Shown here one piece after another: positions 1-4,796 of a DNA stretch of 8,218 nucleotides; the first letter of the stretch is position 1; the number at the start of each line of letters is the position of its first letter. Source of the stretch: JAZDLX01 sp964538455 (GTDB lineage Bacteria > Electryoneota > Electryoneia > Electryoneales > Electryoneaceae); NCBI GenBank assembly GCA_964538455.1, contig CAZIDZ010000071.1, forward strand, positions 1 through 8,218. The letters are read 5' to 3'. The notes beneath the pieces are model-generated. The model did not search any database and had not been told where the DNA came from. It worked only from the letters and a program-made list of their open reading frames with translations. A program made the position numbers and the translations under genes.

Positions 1-32
1 CCGAGATCACGCGATCATAGATTTGTGAATCC

Positions 33-63
33 GTAGCCCGGCCATGCTTGGCCGGGATTTTTT
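33..63 (+). repeat. REP-type palindrome R1 (GTAG foot), possibly also a terminator
   Basis: The foot GTAG (33-36) is followed by a perfect 8-bp stem, CCCGGCCA (37-44) with TGGCCGGG (49-56), around a TGCT loop. Six T residues follow at 58-63, so on the plus strand this also has the form of an intrinsic terminator for a gene to the left of the window. R1 is 23/24 identical to the reverse complement of the palindrome at 117-140, so the two form an inverted pair separated by 60 bp, a BIME-like arrangement just upstream of RAYT-1. The GTAG foot plus hairpin matches the known form of REP sequences recognised by RAYT proteins; recognition here is inferred. Confidence 0.8.
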
Positions 64-116
64 GCGCCCTTGACATTCTCACCCGGAAATTACGTCAACT
101 GTCGAACAAACCATTT

Positions 117-140
117 CCCGGCCAGGCATGGCCGGGCTAC
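117..140 (-). repeat. REP-type palindrome R2 (GTAG foot), inverted partner of R1
   Basis: A perfect 8-bp stem, CCCGGCCA (117-124) with TGGCCGGG (129-136), and a GGCA loop. The GTAG foot is read on the minus strand (CTAC at 137-140). It ends 8 bp before the chosen RAYT-1 start and could fold over that gene's translation initiation region. An upstream in-frame ATG at 128 lies inside this hairpin, which argues against using it as the start. Confidence 0.8.
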
Positions 141-148
141 ATTTCGGC

Positions 149-658
149 ATGGTTTATTATCGCCGCGTACACTCGGACAATCCTGACGATGTATTCTTTC
201 TGACACTCGTTACGAGAGAGCGAATCCCCCATTTCCAAACGCGTGATGATTTTGCGAAACTCTGGAAATCAATGGTCAAACCTCTTGAAATGGCGGACGC
301 GGAACTGATTGCATGGGTTTTCCTCCCAGACCACCTCCACCTGTTGCTGCGGCAAGGAAAGGCTTCATTTTCGCGCACCGTGCAACGAATCAAATCAAAC
401 GCAAACCGCGTTTTTCTGCCACAACGAGGGTCTCTCTGGCAACCGCGATTTTGGGAACATCGGATCAGGAATGTGGAGGACATGAACAAGCATATCGAGT
501 ATATTCATTACAATCCGGTCAAGCATGGTCATTGTAACCGGCCATTCGACTGGCCGTACAGCAGTTTTCGTGGATTGGTCGAACGTGGGATTTTCTCCGA
601 AGATTGGTCCGACAGCACCGCCCACGACACCCTCCCCACCACCGGCGAGCCCGAATAG
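149..658 (+). CDS. REP-associated tyrosine transposase RAYT-1 (Y1 HUH nuclease, TnpA_REP-like)
   Basis: A 169-aa single-domain protein of the IS200/IS605 transposase-like superfamily. Members nick single-stranded DNA at REP hairpins through a tyrosine, using a metal held by an HxH pair. Seen here: the HUH motif FLPDHLHLLL (residues 58-67, His62 and His64), the LWQPRFWEHRIR block (96-107) typical of RAYTs, and IEYIHYNPVKHG (116-127), whose Tyr118 is the best candidate nucleophile. The N-terminus MVYYRR is the usual RAYT start, so I place the start at 149 rather than at the ATG at 128 inside the R2 hairpin. No clear Shine-Dalgarno is present. The length is normal for the family and the frame is intact. 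GTAG-footed palindromes lie on both sides, with none of the cargo of a full insertion sequence. Such proteins are usually domesticated single-copy genes that spread REPs rather than themselves; that role is family knowledge, not shown here. Confidence 0.92.
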   Translation: MVYYRRVHSDNPDDVFFLTLVTRERIPHFQTRDDFAKLWKSMVKPLEMADAELIAWVFLPDHLHLLLRQGKASFSRTVQRIKSNANRVFLPQRGSLWQPRFWEHRIRNVEDMNKHIEYIHYNPVKHGHCNRPFDWPYSSFRGLVERGIFSEDWSDSTAHDTLPTTGEPE

Positions 659-675
659 ATGTTGTTTCACCATTT

Positions 676-702
676 GTAGCCCGGATTCTCGACTTGTCCG
701 AC
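676..702 (+). repeat. degenerate REP R3 (GTAG foot)
   Basis: GTAGCCCGGA at 676-685 repeats the foot and left arm of R1 and R4 exactly or nearly so. The right arm has decayed: only CGGA (682-685) with TCCG (697-700) can still pair. It starts 17 bp after the RAYT-1 stop. I read it as a decayed copy of the R4 type. Confidence 0.55.
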
Positions 703-743
703 TACTGGCGGAATCCGCGGATTGGCTGATATTCACGATTTTG

Positions 744-767
744 GTAGCCCGGACATGCTTGTCCGGG
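744..767 (+). repeat. REP-type palindrome R4 (GTAG foot)
   Basis: GTAG foot at 744-747, then a perfect 8-bp stem, CCCGGACA (748-755) with TGTCCGGG (760-767), and a TGCT loop identical to that of R1. The stem differs from R1 by compensated changes that keep pairing, so the folded shape is what is kept. It faces R5 across 41 bp as a second inverted pair. Confidence 0.8.
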
Positions 768-808
768 ACAGTAGAATTGGGCACGGGGTGAGCACATCAT
801 AGAGGATT

Positions 809-832
809 CCCGGGGAAGCATCCCCGGGCTAC
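809..832 (-). repeat. REP-type palindrome R5 (GTAG foot), inverted partner of R4
   Basis: A perfect 8-bp stem, CCCGGGGA (809-816) with TCCCCGGG (821-828), an AGCA loop and CTAC (829-832), i.e. GTAG on the minus strand. It ends 18 bp before the Shine-Dalgarno of the next gene, so it lies in or just upstream of that gene's leader. It is the best match for the decayed copies at 1308-1331 (21/24) and 8142-8165 (20/24). Confidence 0.8.
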
Positions 833-862
833 ACTTGCTTGATTCTTCTAAAGGAGATTTCT

Positions 863-1132
863 ATGAATGAACCTAAGTATGCCCTTACAAAGGTAATTCT
901 TCCGCGGACAGGAGAAGTAAAGATTTACGCTTCAAAGAGAATTCGGACTGCCTTATCTATCCTACAGTCTACAAGCCTCTTCAAGGGCGTAAAAATTTTG
1001 CAACTTGTTGAAGCTGCATATCTTCAAGGTAAAAAAGACGGAGCAAGAGCAGTATTTAATAGACTTGAAGACGTAAAGAAGGAGATTCCGCATACTGATC
1101 CGGGTAGACCAAGAATCAGGAAAAGAAAATAG
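863..1132 (+). CDS. small basic protein of unknown function, 89 aa
   Basis: I do not recognise this gene. An in-frame TTG exists at 839, but ATG 863 is preceded by AAGGAG at 851-856 with a 6-bp spacer, which decides the start. The protein begins MNEPKYALTKVILPRTGEVK. It has a predicted helical middle (YASKRIRTALSILQ and VKILQLVEAAYLQGKK) and ends in a strongly basic tail, PGRPRIRKRK, with no membrane segment or signal peptide. The tail and overall charge would fit nucleic-acid or ribosome contact, but that is only a guess. The gene is AT-rich compared with the GC-rich right half and lies between REP palindromes R5 and R6 in the RAYT zone, which suggests horizontal origin. No terminator with a T-run follows it. 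A ribosome-bound or regulatory small protein, or an antitoxin-like protein, are alternatives I cannot separate. Confidence 0.72.
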   Translation: MNEPKYALTKVILPRTGEVKIYASKRIRTALSILQSTSLFKGVKILQLVEAAYLQGKKDGARAVFNRLEDVKKEIPHTDPGRPRIRKRK

Positions 1133-1422
1133 GATAGCTCCGGACCTAAACAGCTTAATTATTTGCACTTGTACCCGATTATAGCTGACGGGATTATTCT
1201 GTGAACGGTTCGTGACGCCCCTAAAAAGCTATATAATAAAAGTCCGAGTGTGCATGTATGGAATCATGGAAACATATTTCGGATTAACTTGTACGCAAAG
1301 CAAAAATAACGGGGAATCATCCCCGGGCTACGCTAGCTCTTAAATCCGGGATTTTATTCTGTGGGCCACTTCCTCTTTCAGGGATTGATACTCCAGGATT
1401 TACGCACAGAAAGGAGAATTAC
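1133..1422. other. 290-bp AT-rich interval between the two unknown genes
   Basis: I see no gene or structured RNA that I can name. It contains a perfect -10-like hexamer TATAAT at 1232-1237, whose best-spaced -35 (TTCGTG, 1209-1214) is poor, so a promoter for the 1423 gene is possible but weak. If used, it would give a leader of about 180 nt passing through the palindrome R6 (1308-1331). A short odd palindrome, AAATCC-G-GGATTT, lies at 1342-1354. Confidence 0.4.
1308..1331 (-). repeat. partly decayed REP R6 (GTAG foot)
   Basis: It matches R5 at 21 of 24 positions. The stem is shortened to CGGGGA (1310-1315) with TCCCCG (1320-1325) around ATCA, followed by GGGCTAC (1325-1331). It lies 92 bp before the 1423 start. 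As with R5 and the 863 gene, a GTAG palindrome on the minus strand precedes an AT-rich gene. Confidence 0.7.
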
Positions 1423-2055
1423 GTGACACCAAGTTTCATGAGTGAACATTCAATAGAATTTGGTCTAGTGTATCAGTTGACAGAAATTCTCAGTGATAAA
1501 TGGAATGTGACGCCTCTCTATTTCTGGAGAACAAGAGAAGGGAATACTTGGGCTCAGAAATGCAGTCACAGCGAAGAAATAAGAACTCTTGCCGTATTCC
1601 CCAGAAGACCCAAAATTGAGTATGTAGACGAAGATACAATAGAATTAAAAGTCAACGAGTCTGTTCAAGAAGAAGCGGCAAGATTGGAATCGGCCGGAAT
1701 TCCGACGTTTTATGGAGCGCCACTAATATCCAATTTACTTTCATATAATCTAATTTCTGAGTATATGTGGTTTTACGTGAAAAATTACCAAGTAGATTTT
1801 AATGACACAGTACTAAAAGTAAGTAAATCTTCAAGAAAAATTATGGATGGATACAACTTTAAATATATTGAGATAATTGATGAACACAAAATTAGAGAAT
1901 TTGCAAATAAAAGCATACAAAAAACATTAACGGATATAATTAAGACCATTAAGCAAGTAATGGATGCTAGAAAGAATGCTAATCCTTTTCAACGATTTTT
2001 ATTCTATGGAAATGTTTATAAACCGATATTCTTGTTGTTGCAAAGACACTCTTAG
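1423..2055 (+). CDS. protein of unknown function, 210 aa, AT-rich gene
   Basis: I do not recognise a family. The GTG start at 1423 is fixed by AAGGAG at 1411-1416 with a 6-bp spacer; the next in-frame ATG, at 1438, has no comparable site. The protein is soluble-looking. An N-terminal part (about residues 8-80) contains LYFWRTREGNTWAQKC and TLAVFPRRPKIEYVDEDTIE, a central part holds ESAGIPTFYGAPLISNLLSY (about 89-108), and a lysine-rich helical stretch runs at about 150-188. It ends in the aromatic/hydrophobic sequence NPFQRFLFYGNVYKPIFLLL (about 188-207), which could insert in a membrane or pack in a core. No signal peptide or catalytic signature is seen. Line 1801-1860 is only 16/60 GC, far below the ABC operon, so acquisition by transfer is likely. 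The stop lies 10 bp before the left inverted repeat of the RAYT-2 element, whose hairpin could protect or end its transcript. Confidence 0.75.
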   Translation: MTPSFMSEHSIEFGLVYQLTEILSDKWNVTPLYFWRTREGNTWAQKCSHSEEIRTLAVFPRRPKIEYVDEDTIELKVNESVQEEAARLESAGIPTFYGAPLISNLLSYNLISEYMWFYVKNYQVDFNDTVLKVSKSSRKIMDGYNFKYIEIIDEHKIREFANKSIQKTLTDIIKTIKQVMDARKNANPFQRFLFYGNVYKPIFLLLQRHS

Positions 2056-2065
2056 TAATAGGCGG

Positions 2066-2122
2066 GTGGCCCGGGATGGTGATCCCCGCTTTAGCGGGGA
2101 CAGGTTCCCTGGTTTCATATCC
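2066..2122 (+). repeat. left inverted repeat of RAYT-2 module (GTGG-footed REP)
   Basis: The foot is GTGG (2066-2069). The outer stem is CCCGGGA (2070-2076) with TCCCTGG (2106-2112), 6 of 7 pairs. The inner stem is TCCCCGC (2083-2089) with GCGGGGA (2094-2100), perfect, with loop TTTA. The unpaired stretches between the stems form an internal loop. It lies 50 bp upstream of the RAYT-2 start, in the likely leader region. Confidence 0.8.
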
Positions 2123-2172
2123 ACGCTGTGCTGCCATTATAGGTCTGCGGGCACCTCGTTTTATCTTTCGTC

Positions 2173-2709
2173 ATGAAAAAACGCTATCAGGACACGTCGC
2201 ACGCCCGTTATCTCACCTTCGGTTGTTATCGCCGCAAGCACCTCTTTTCCCATCCGGAACTCGCTGATCTGTTCATTCAGAAACTGGATCAGTGGCGCAA
2301 GGAGCATTCCCTCCATCTTTGGGCGTATGTCGTCATGCCCAACCACGTCCACCTGCTCATTCATGATCCTGGTATGGACCTTGGGAAGGCGCTGTCAGGA
2401 CTGAAGCGCTCGTTTGCGCTTGATGCCATGGAGTGGATTCCAGTGAAGTACCCTGTCACCTACTCTGAATTGGAGGCCCTGGATCATGGCAAAACGGTTC
2501 ACCGTTTCTGGCAGACAGGGGGAGGGTACGACAGGAATGTGTTCTCCGATGAGGTTGTGCGGAAGGCAATACAGTATATCCACAACAACCCTGTGAAGGC
2601 GGGATTGGTGCAATATGCTGAAGAGTATCGTTGGTCCAGCGCGCGGTTCTGGCTGAAAGGGATTCCTGAACCTATTGAGTTGGACATTCCAGAGTGGTGG
2701 ACTTCATAA
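2173..2709 (+). CDS. REP-associated tyrosine transposase RAYT-2 (Y1 HUH nuclease)
   Basis: A complete 178-aa member of the same superfamily as RAYT-1 but clearly a different branch. Seen here: the HUH motif VVMPNHVHLLI (residues 53-63, His58 and His60), HRFWQTGGGYDRNVFS (110-125) in place of the LWQPRFWEH block, and IQYIHNNPVKAGLV (133-146) with candidate nucleophile Tyr135, followed by YRWSSARFW, common in this family. The variant GGGYDRN segment and the insert at about residues 84-108 distinguish it from RAYT-1. The ATG at 2173 is the first plausible start and has no clear Shine-Dalgarno, so expression may be low. Codon use and GC are intermediate. It lies within 57-bp GTGG-footed inverted repeats that are its likely DNA substrate (inference). 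Expected activity is cleavage and joining of single-stranded DNA at REP hairpins. Confidence 0.93.
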   Translation: MKKRYQDTSHARYLTFGCYRRKHLFSHPELADLFIQKLDQWRKEHSLHLWAYVVMPNHVHLLIHDPGMDLGKALSGLKRSFALDAMEWIPVKYPVTYSELEALDHGKTVHRFWQTGGGYDRNVFSDEVVRKAIQYIHNNPVKAGLVQYAEEYRWSSARFWLKGIPEPIELDIPEWWTS

Positions 2710-2730
2710 TCAGCAAAAGGCATTTTCAAG

Positions 2731-2787
2731 GGATATGAGACCCGGGAACCTGTCCCCGCGAAAGCGGGGATTGCCATCCCGGGCCAC
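2731..2787 (-). repeat. right inverted repeat of RAYT-2 module (GTGG-footed REP)
   Basis: Inverse copy of 2066-2122 with 5 differences. The outer stem CCCGGGA (2741-2747) with TCCCGGG (2777-2783) is perfect. The inner stem TCCCCGC (2753-2759) with GCGGGGA (2764-2770) carries a GAAA tetraloop, and CCAC at 2784-2787 is the foot (GTGG on the minus strand). It starts 21 bp after the RAYT-2 stop and may stabilise its mRNA. Confidence 0.8.
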
Positions 2788-2792
2788 ACACC

Positions 2793-2892
2793 NNNNNNNN
2801 NNNNNNNNNNNNNNNNNNNNNNNNNNNNNNNNNNNNNNNNNNNNNNNNNNNNNNNNNNNNNNNNNNNNNNNNNNNNNNNNNNNNNNNNNNNN
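2793..2892. other. assembly gap of 100 N
   Basis: Exactly 100 N, the usual placeholder for a scaffold gap of unknown size. The 14 bases just left (2779-2792) and just right (2893-2906) are identical (CCGGGCCACACACC), so the break falls in a repeat. The true missing length may be zero, negative (a simple overlap) or large. Confidence 0.97.
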
Positions 2893-2950
2893 CCGGGCCA
2901 CACACCACCTCCGGGCCACCCAGACGGGCTACACAGAAAAACTTAGGAGA
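2893..2950. repeat. cluster of truncated REP ends, mixed GTGG and GTAG feet
   Basis: Three REP feet occur within 40 bp without their hairpins: CCGGGCCAC at 2893-2901 and 2911-2919 (GTGG type) and CGGGCTAC at 2925-2932 (GTAG type). This looks like nested or repeatedly broken REP insertions next to the gap. No coding sequence is credible from 2710 to 3096. Confidence 0.55.
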
Positions 2951-2952
2951 GA

Positions 2953-2990
2953 CCCGGACATTCCCGAAGGGTCGGGACTGTCCGGGCCAC
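2953..2990 (-). repeat. long REP hairpin R8 (GTGG foot)
   Basis: Outer stem CCCGGACA (2953-2960) with TGTCCGGG (2979-2986), one T/C mismatch, then inner stem TCCCGA (2962-2967) with TCGGGA (2972-2977) and loop AGGG. This gives 14 pairs in 34 bases. CCAC at 2987-2990 is the foot, GTGG on the minus strand, the same foot type as the RAYT-2 repeats but with a different stem sequence. Confidence 0.75.
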
Positions 2991-3004
2991 CCACCCATCC
3001 ATGG

Positions 3005-3027
3005 ATTGCCCGGTCAAGCCGGGCAAT
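3005..3027. repeat. short palindromic hairpin R9
   Basis: Perfect 9-bp arms ATTGCCCGG (3005-3013) and CCGGGCAAT (3019-3027) around TCAAG. It has no GTAG or GTGG foot and is therefore a different repeat type from the RAYT-associated ones. Similar GC-rich palindromes that can be read as short coding-like segments are common between genes in many proteobacteria; that comparison is from memory. Confidence 0.6.
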
Positions 3028-3055
3028 GACACTCGACGAGCTATAACAGAAATCC

Positions 3056-3075
3056 GATCCCGACCATTCGGGACC
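3056..3075 (-). terminator. hairpin after the TetR-ABC operon, possible terminator
   Basis: On the minus strand, GGTCCCGA (3075-3068) pairs with TCGGGATC (3063-3056), 7 of 8 pairs, loop ATGG, 21 bp past the permease stop. Only a short T-rich stretch (GGATTTCTGTT) follows, so it may be a weak terminator, an RNA-stabilising hairpin or another REP-like repeat. Confidence 0.4.
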
Positions 3076-3096
3076 GGGTCACCCTACCGGCTGCGC

Positions 3097-3879
3097 TTAC
3101 TGTGTGTTGTCGGCGTAGCGGAATTGGAGGATCGTGGCGGCGACGCCCGCGGCAAAGGTGAGCAGCACGACGACCACGCTTCCTGGCTCGAGCACCTCGA
3201 CAGGCGGTCCGGCCAATCCGGCCAACATCGGCACAATCGACCAGGGGAACCACTTTCCCCACCCCGTCATCCCGAACACGTTTCCGAGCACCAGCATCAG
3301 GATCACGAAACCGATCGGCGGCAGGTAGCCCCGGCCGAGAGTCGCGATCCAGGTGACGACGGGCACGAGAAGGAACCCGATGAGCCCCGCGAACAGCACT
3401 CTGCTGCAGGAGGACACGGCGAGCGGAACGGTGAACCCGGGGATCCCCAGCAACGCGCCCACGAGCAGCCCCTCGGCGATCAGCAGCAGGGTGAGCAGGC
3501 TGAACCAGACGAAGATCACGACGAATTTCGCGGCGACAAACCAGTGCCGTGGAACCGGCAGGGAGAGCATGTTCTTCGCGGTTGTATCGGAAAACTCCCG
3601 CCCGAATACATACGTGGCGATGATCGCGAGCAACACCATCCCGCCGACAAAGGCCTCCTGATTCAGCATCGTGAAGTACGACGGCCAGTCGGCGGAGATG
3701 CCCGCGAACCGCGCCTTCTGGCCGAGCAGCCCAAGCTGCGCGGCGCGCTGCGGCTCTTTCACGATCCAGATGAACAGGGCGCCGGCGAGCGGCAGGATCG
3801 AAAACGCCAGCCATGAAATCCATGTGATCTTGCTGCGCCGAAGCTTGAGAAACTCGGTGGCGAGAACATGGCCGAACAT
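3097..3879 (-). CDS. ABC-2 type permease, BcrB-like, third gene of TetR-ABC operon
   Basis: A 260-aa integral membrane subunit expected to pair with the ATPase encoded just upstream to make an exporter. The N-terminus MFGHVLATEFLKLRRSKITW is the usual short cytoplasmic lead of this family. About six hydrophobic segments lie at roughly residues 18-40, 74-92, 113-143, 152-180, 187-208 and 233-252. The segment FGREFSDTTAKNMLSLPVPR after the second helix is the hallmark of bacitracin/lantibiotic-type ABC-2 permeases. I chose ATG 3879, two bases after the ATPase stop, because GGGAGGGGAG sits 5 bases upstream; a GTG at 3885 would overlap the ATPase stop as GTGA and is possible. Longer in-frame starts run into the ATPase gene. 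The substrate is unknown: members export peptides or lipophilic drugs, or act in envelope stress. The length is normal and the frame intact. Confidence 0.9.
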   Translation of the reverse strand: MFGHVLATEFLKLRRSKITWISWLAFSILPLAGALFIWIVKEPQRAAQLGLLGQKARFAGISADWPSYFTMLNQEAFVGGMVLLAIIATYVFGREFSDTTAKNMLSLPVPRHWFVAAKFVVIFVWFSLLTLLLIAEGLLVGALLGIPGFTVPLAVSSCSRVLFAGLIGFLLVPVVTWIATLGRGYLPPIGFVILMLVLGNVFGMTGWGKWFPWSIVPMLAGLAGPPVEVLEPGSVVVVLLTFAAGVAATILQFRYADNTQ

Positions 3880-3881
3880 GA

Positions 3882-4796
3882 TCACTCCCCTCCCGTCAAC
3901 CGGATGAAATGCGCCTCGAGGTCCTCGGCCTCGGGACACATCCGGGTCAGTTCGAGCCCCTCGGAGACGAGCAGCCGTGCGACCTCCGCCACCCGCTCGA
4001 GCCCGTCGTAGATGCGCAGATGGCCGTCCACCGTCTGCTCCACATTCCCGATGCCGAGGCGGTCTTTCAACAGGGCAACGGCTCGTTCGGGTTCGGACAC
4101 GACCACGTCCACACAGGTCCGCGCCCGGGCGAGCAACTCGTCGTAGTCGAGTTCCTCGATCAGCCGCCCTTCGTGGACGATGCCGATGCGGTCCGCGAGA
4201 TGCGCAACCTCCGCGAGGATGTGGCTGGACATGAAGATGGTGACGCCCTGCTCATCGGCGAGGGTGCGTAGCAATTTTCGCACTTCGATGATGCCGGAGG
4301 GATCGAGCGAGCTGGTCGGTTCGTCCAGCACAAGAACGTCGGGATGGTGCAGCAGCGCCCGCGCGAGGGACAGCCGCTGTTTGTTCCCCAGTGACAGTTT
4401 TCCGTAGGGACGGTGCGCATACTCGTCGAGACGGAGCAGGGTGATCGCCTCGGCCACCGCTTCGCGCGGCGACTGTGTCAACCTGCGCTGGATATCAAGG
4501 TTTTCGCGGACCGTGAGGTTCGGGTAGGCCGTCGCCGACTCGACGAGGCTGCCGACACGGGCGAACACCCTCTGCTCCCCGGGACGGATGGGCACACCGA
4601 GCACCGTAACCCCGCCCGAGGTCGGACGAACGAGCCCGAGTAACATGCGGATGGTAGTGGTCTTCCCGGCGCCGTTGCGGCCGAGAAAACCGTAGATCTC
4701 GCCGCGGCGGACATCGAGGTCGATGCCGTCGACCGCGTGAACGTCCCCGTAGTGCTTCACGAGATTCTGTGTCGAAATGACGGTTTCGTCTGTCAT
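3882..4796 (-). CDS. ABC transporter ATP-binding protein, BcrA-like
   Basis: A 304-aa ATPase that powers the BcrB-like permease. Motifs in order: Walker A GRNGAGKT (residues 39-46); the Q-loop region SLVESATAYPNLTVRENL (83-100), where Glu86 stands in the Q-loop area as is common in BcrA-type proteins; signature LSLGNKQRL (134-142); Walker B VLVLDEP (154-160); D-loop SLDP (163-166); H-loop SSH (His192). A C-terminal accessory part of about 90 residues follows and ends in EAEDLEAHFIRLTGGE, the typical tail of this subfamily. All catalytic residues are present. The ATG overlaps the TetR stop by 4 bp (ATGA), with AGGAG at 4802-4806 inside the TetR gene, so translation is coupled. The substrate cannot be read from the sequence; bacitracin-like peptide or drug export is the family default. 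Confidence 0.95.
   Translation of the reverse strand: MTDETVISTQNLVKHYGDVHAVDGIDLDVRRGEIYGFLGRNGAGKTTTIRMLLGLVRPTSGGVTVLGVPIRPGEQRVFARVGSLVESATAYPNLTVRENLDIQRRLTQSPREAVAEAITLLRLDEYAHRPYGKLSLGNKQRLSLARALLHHPDVLVLDEPTSSLDPSGIIEVRKLLRTLADEQGVTIFMSSHILAEVAHLADRIGIVHEGRLIEELDYDELLARARTCVDVVVSEPERAVALLKDRLGIGNVEQTVDGHLRIYDGLERVAEVARLLVSEGLELTRMCPEAEDLEAHFIRLTGGE

Larger units (their letters stand above)
2066..2787 (+). mobile_element. RAYT-2 module: one HUH transposase gene within 57-bp inverted repeats
   Basis: The 722-bp unit has the sequence at 2066-2122 repeated in inverse at 2731-2787 with 52 of 57 positions identical. Only the RAYT-2 gene lies between. Each arm starts with the foot GTGG and can fold into a two-tier hairpin. 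No target-site duplication is visible, as expected for Y1 HUH elements. The pair could be a mobile miniature of IS200/IS605 type or a RAYT flanked by two of its own REPs; the second fits the protein subfamily better. The right end abuts the assembly gap. Confidence 0.7.

Noticed and set aside
128..148. Upstream ATG at 128 as RAYT-1 start
   Set aside because: It lies inside the R2 hairpin and adds residues absent from the family's usual MVYYRR-type N-terminus.
525..791. Plus-strand 88-codon frame overlapping the RAYT-1 end
   Set aside because: It overlaps the transposase in another frame and continues through REP sequence; proline-rich shadow composition.
33..1331. Repeated palindromes as integron attC sites or a CRISPR array
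   Set aside because: Copies vary in orientation and spacing, genes are not cassette-like, there is no integrase or cas gene, and the GTAG-hairpin form fits REPs next to RAYTs.
863..2055. The two AT-rich genes as a toxin-antitoxin pair
   Set aside because: They are 290 bp apart with separate ribosome sites and a REP between, not an overlapping operon, and neither shows a toxin or antitoxin motif.
2779..2906. The identical 14 bases around the N run as a target-site duplication
   Set aside because: They border an assembly gap and are themselves the end of a REP; Y1 HUH enzymes do not make such duplications.
3001..3816. Long plus-strand frame of 271 codons rich in Gln, His, Asp and Arg
   Set aside because: It is antisense to the ABC-2 permease gene and has the low-complexity composition of a GC-rich shadow; the minus-strand frame has clear family motifs.
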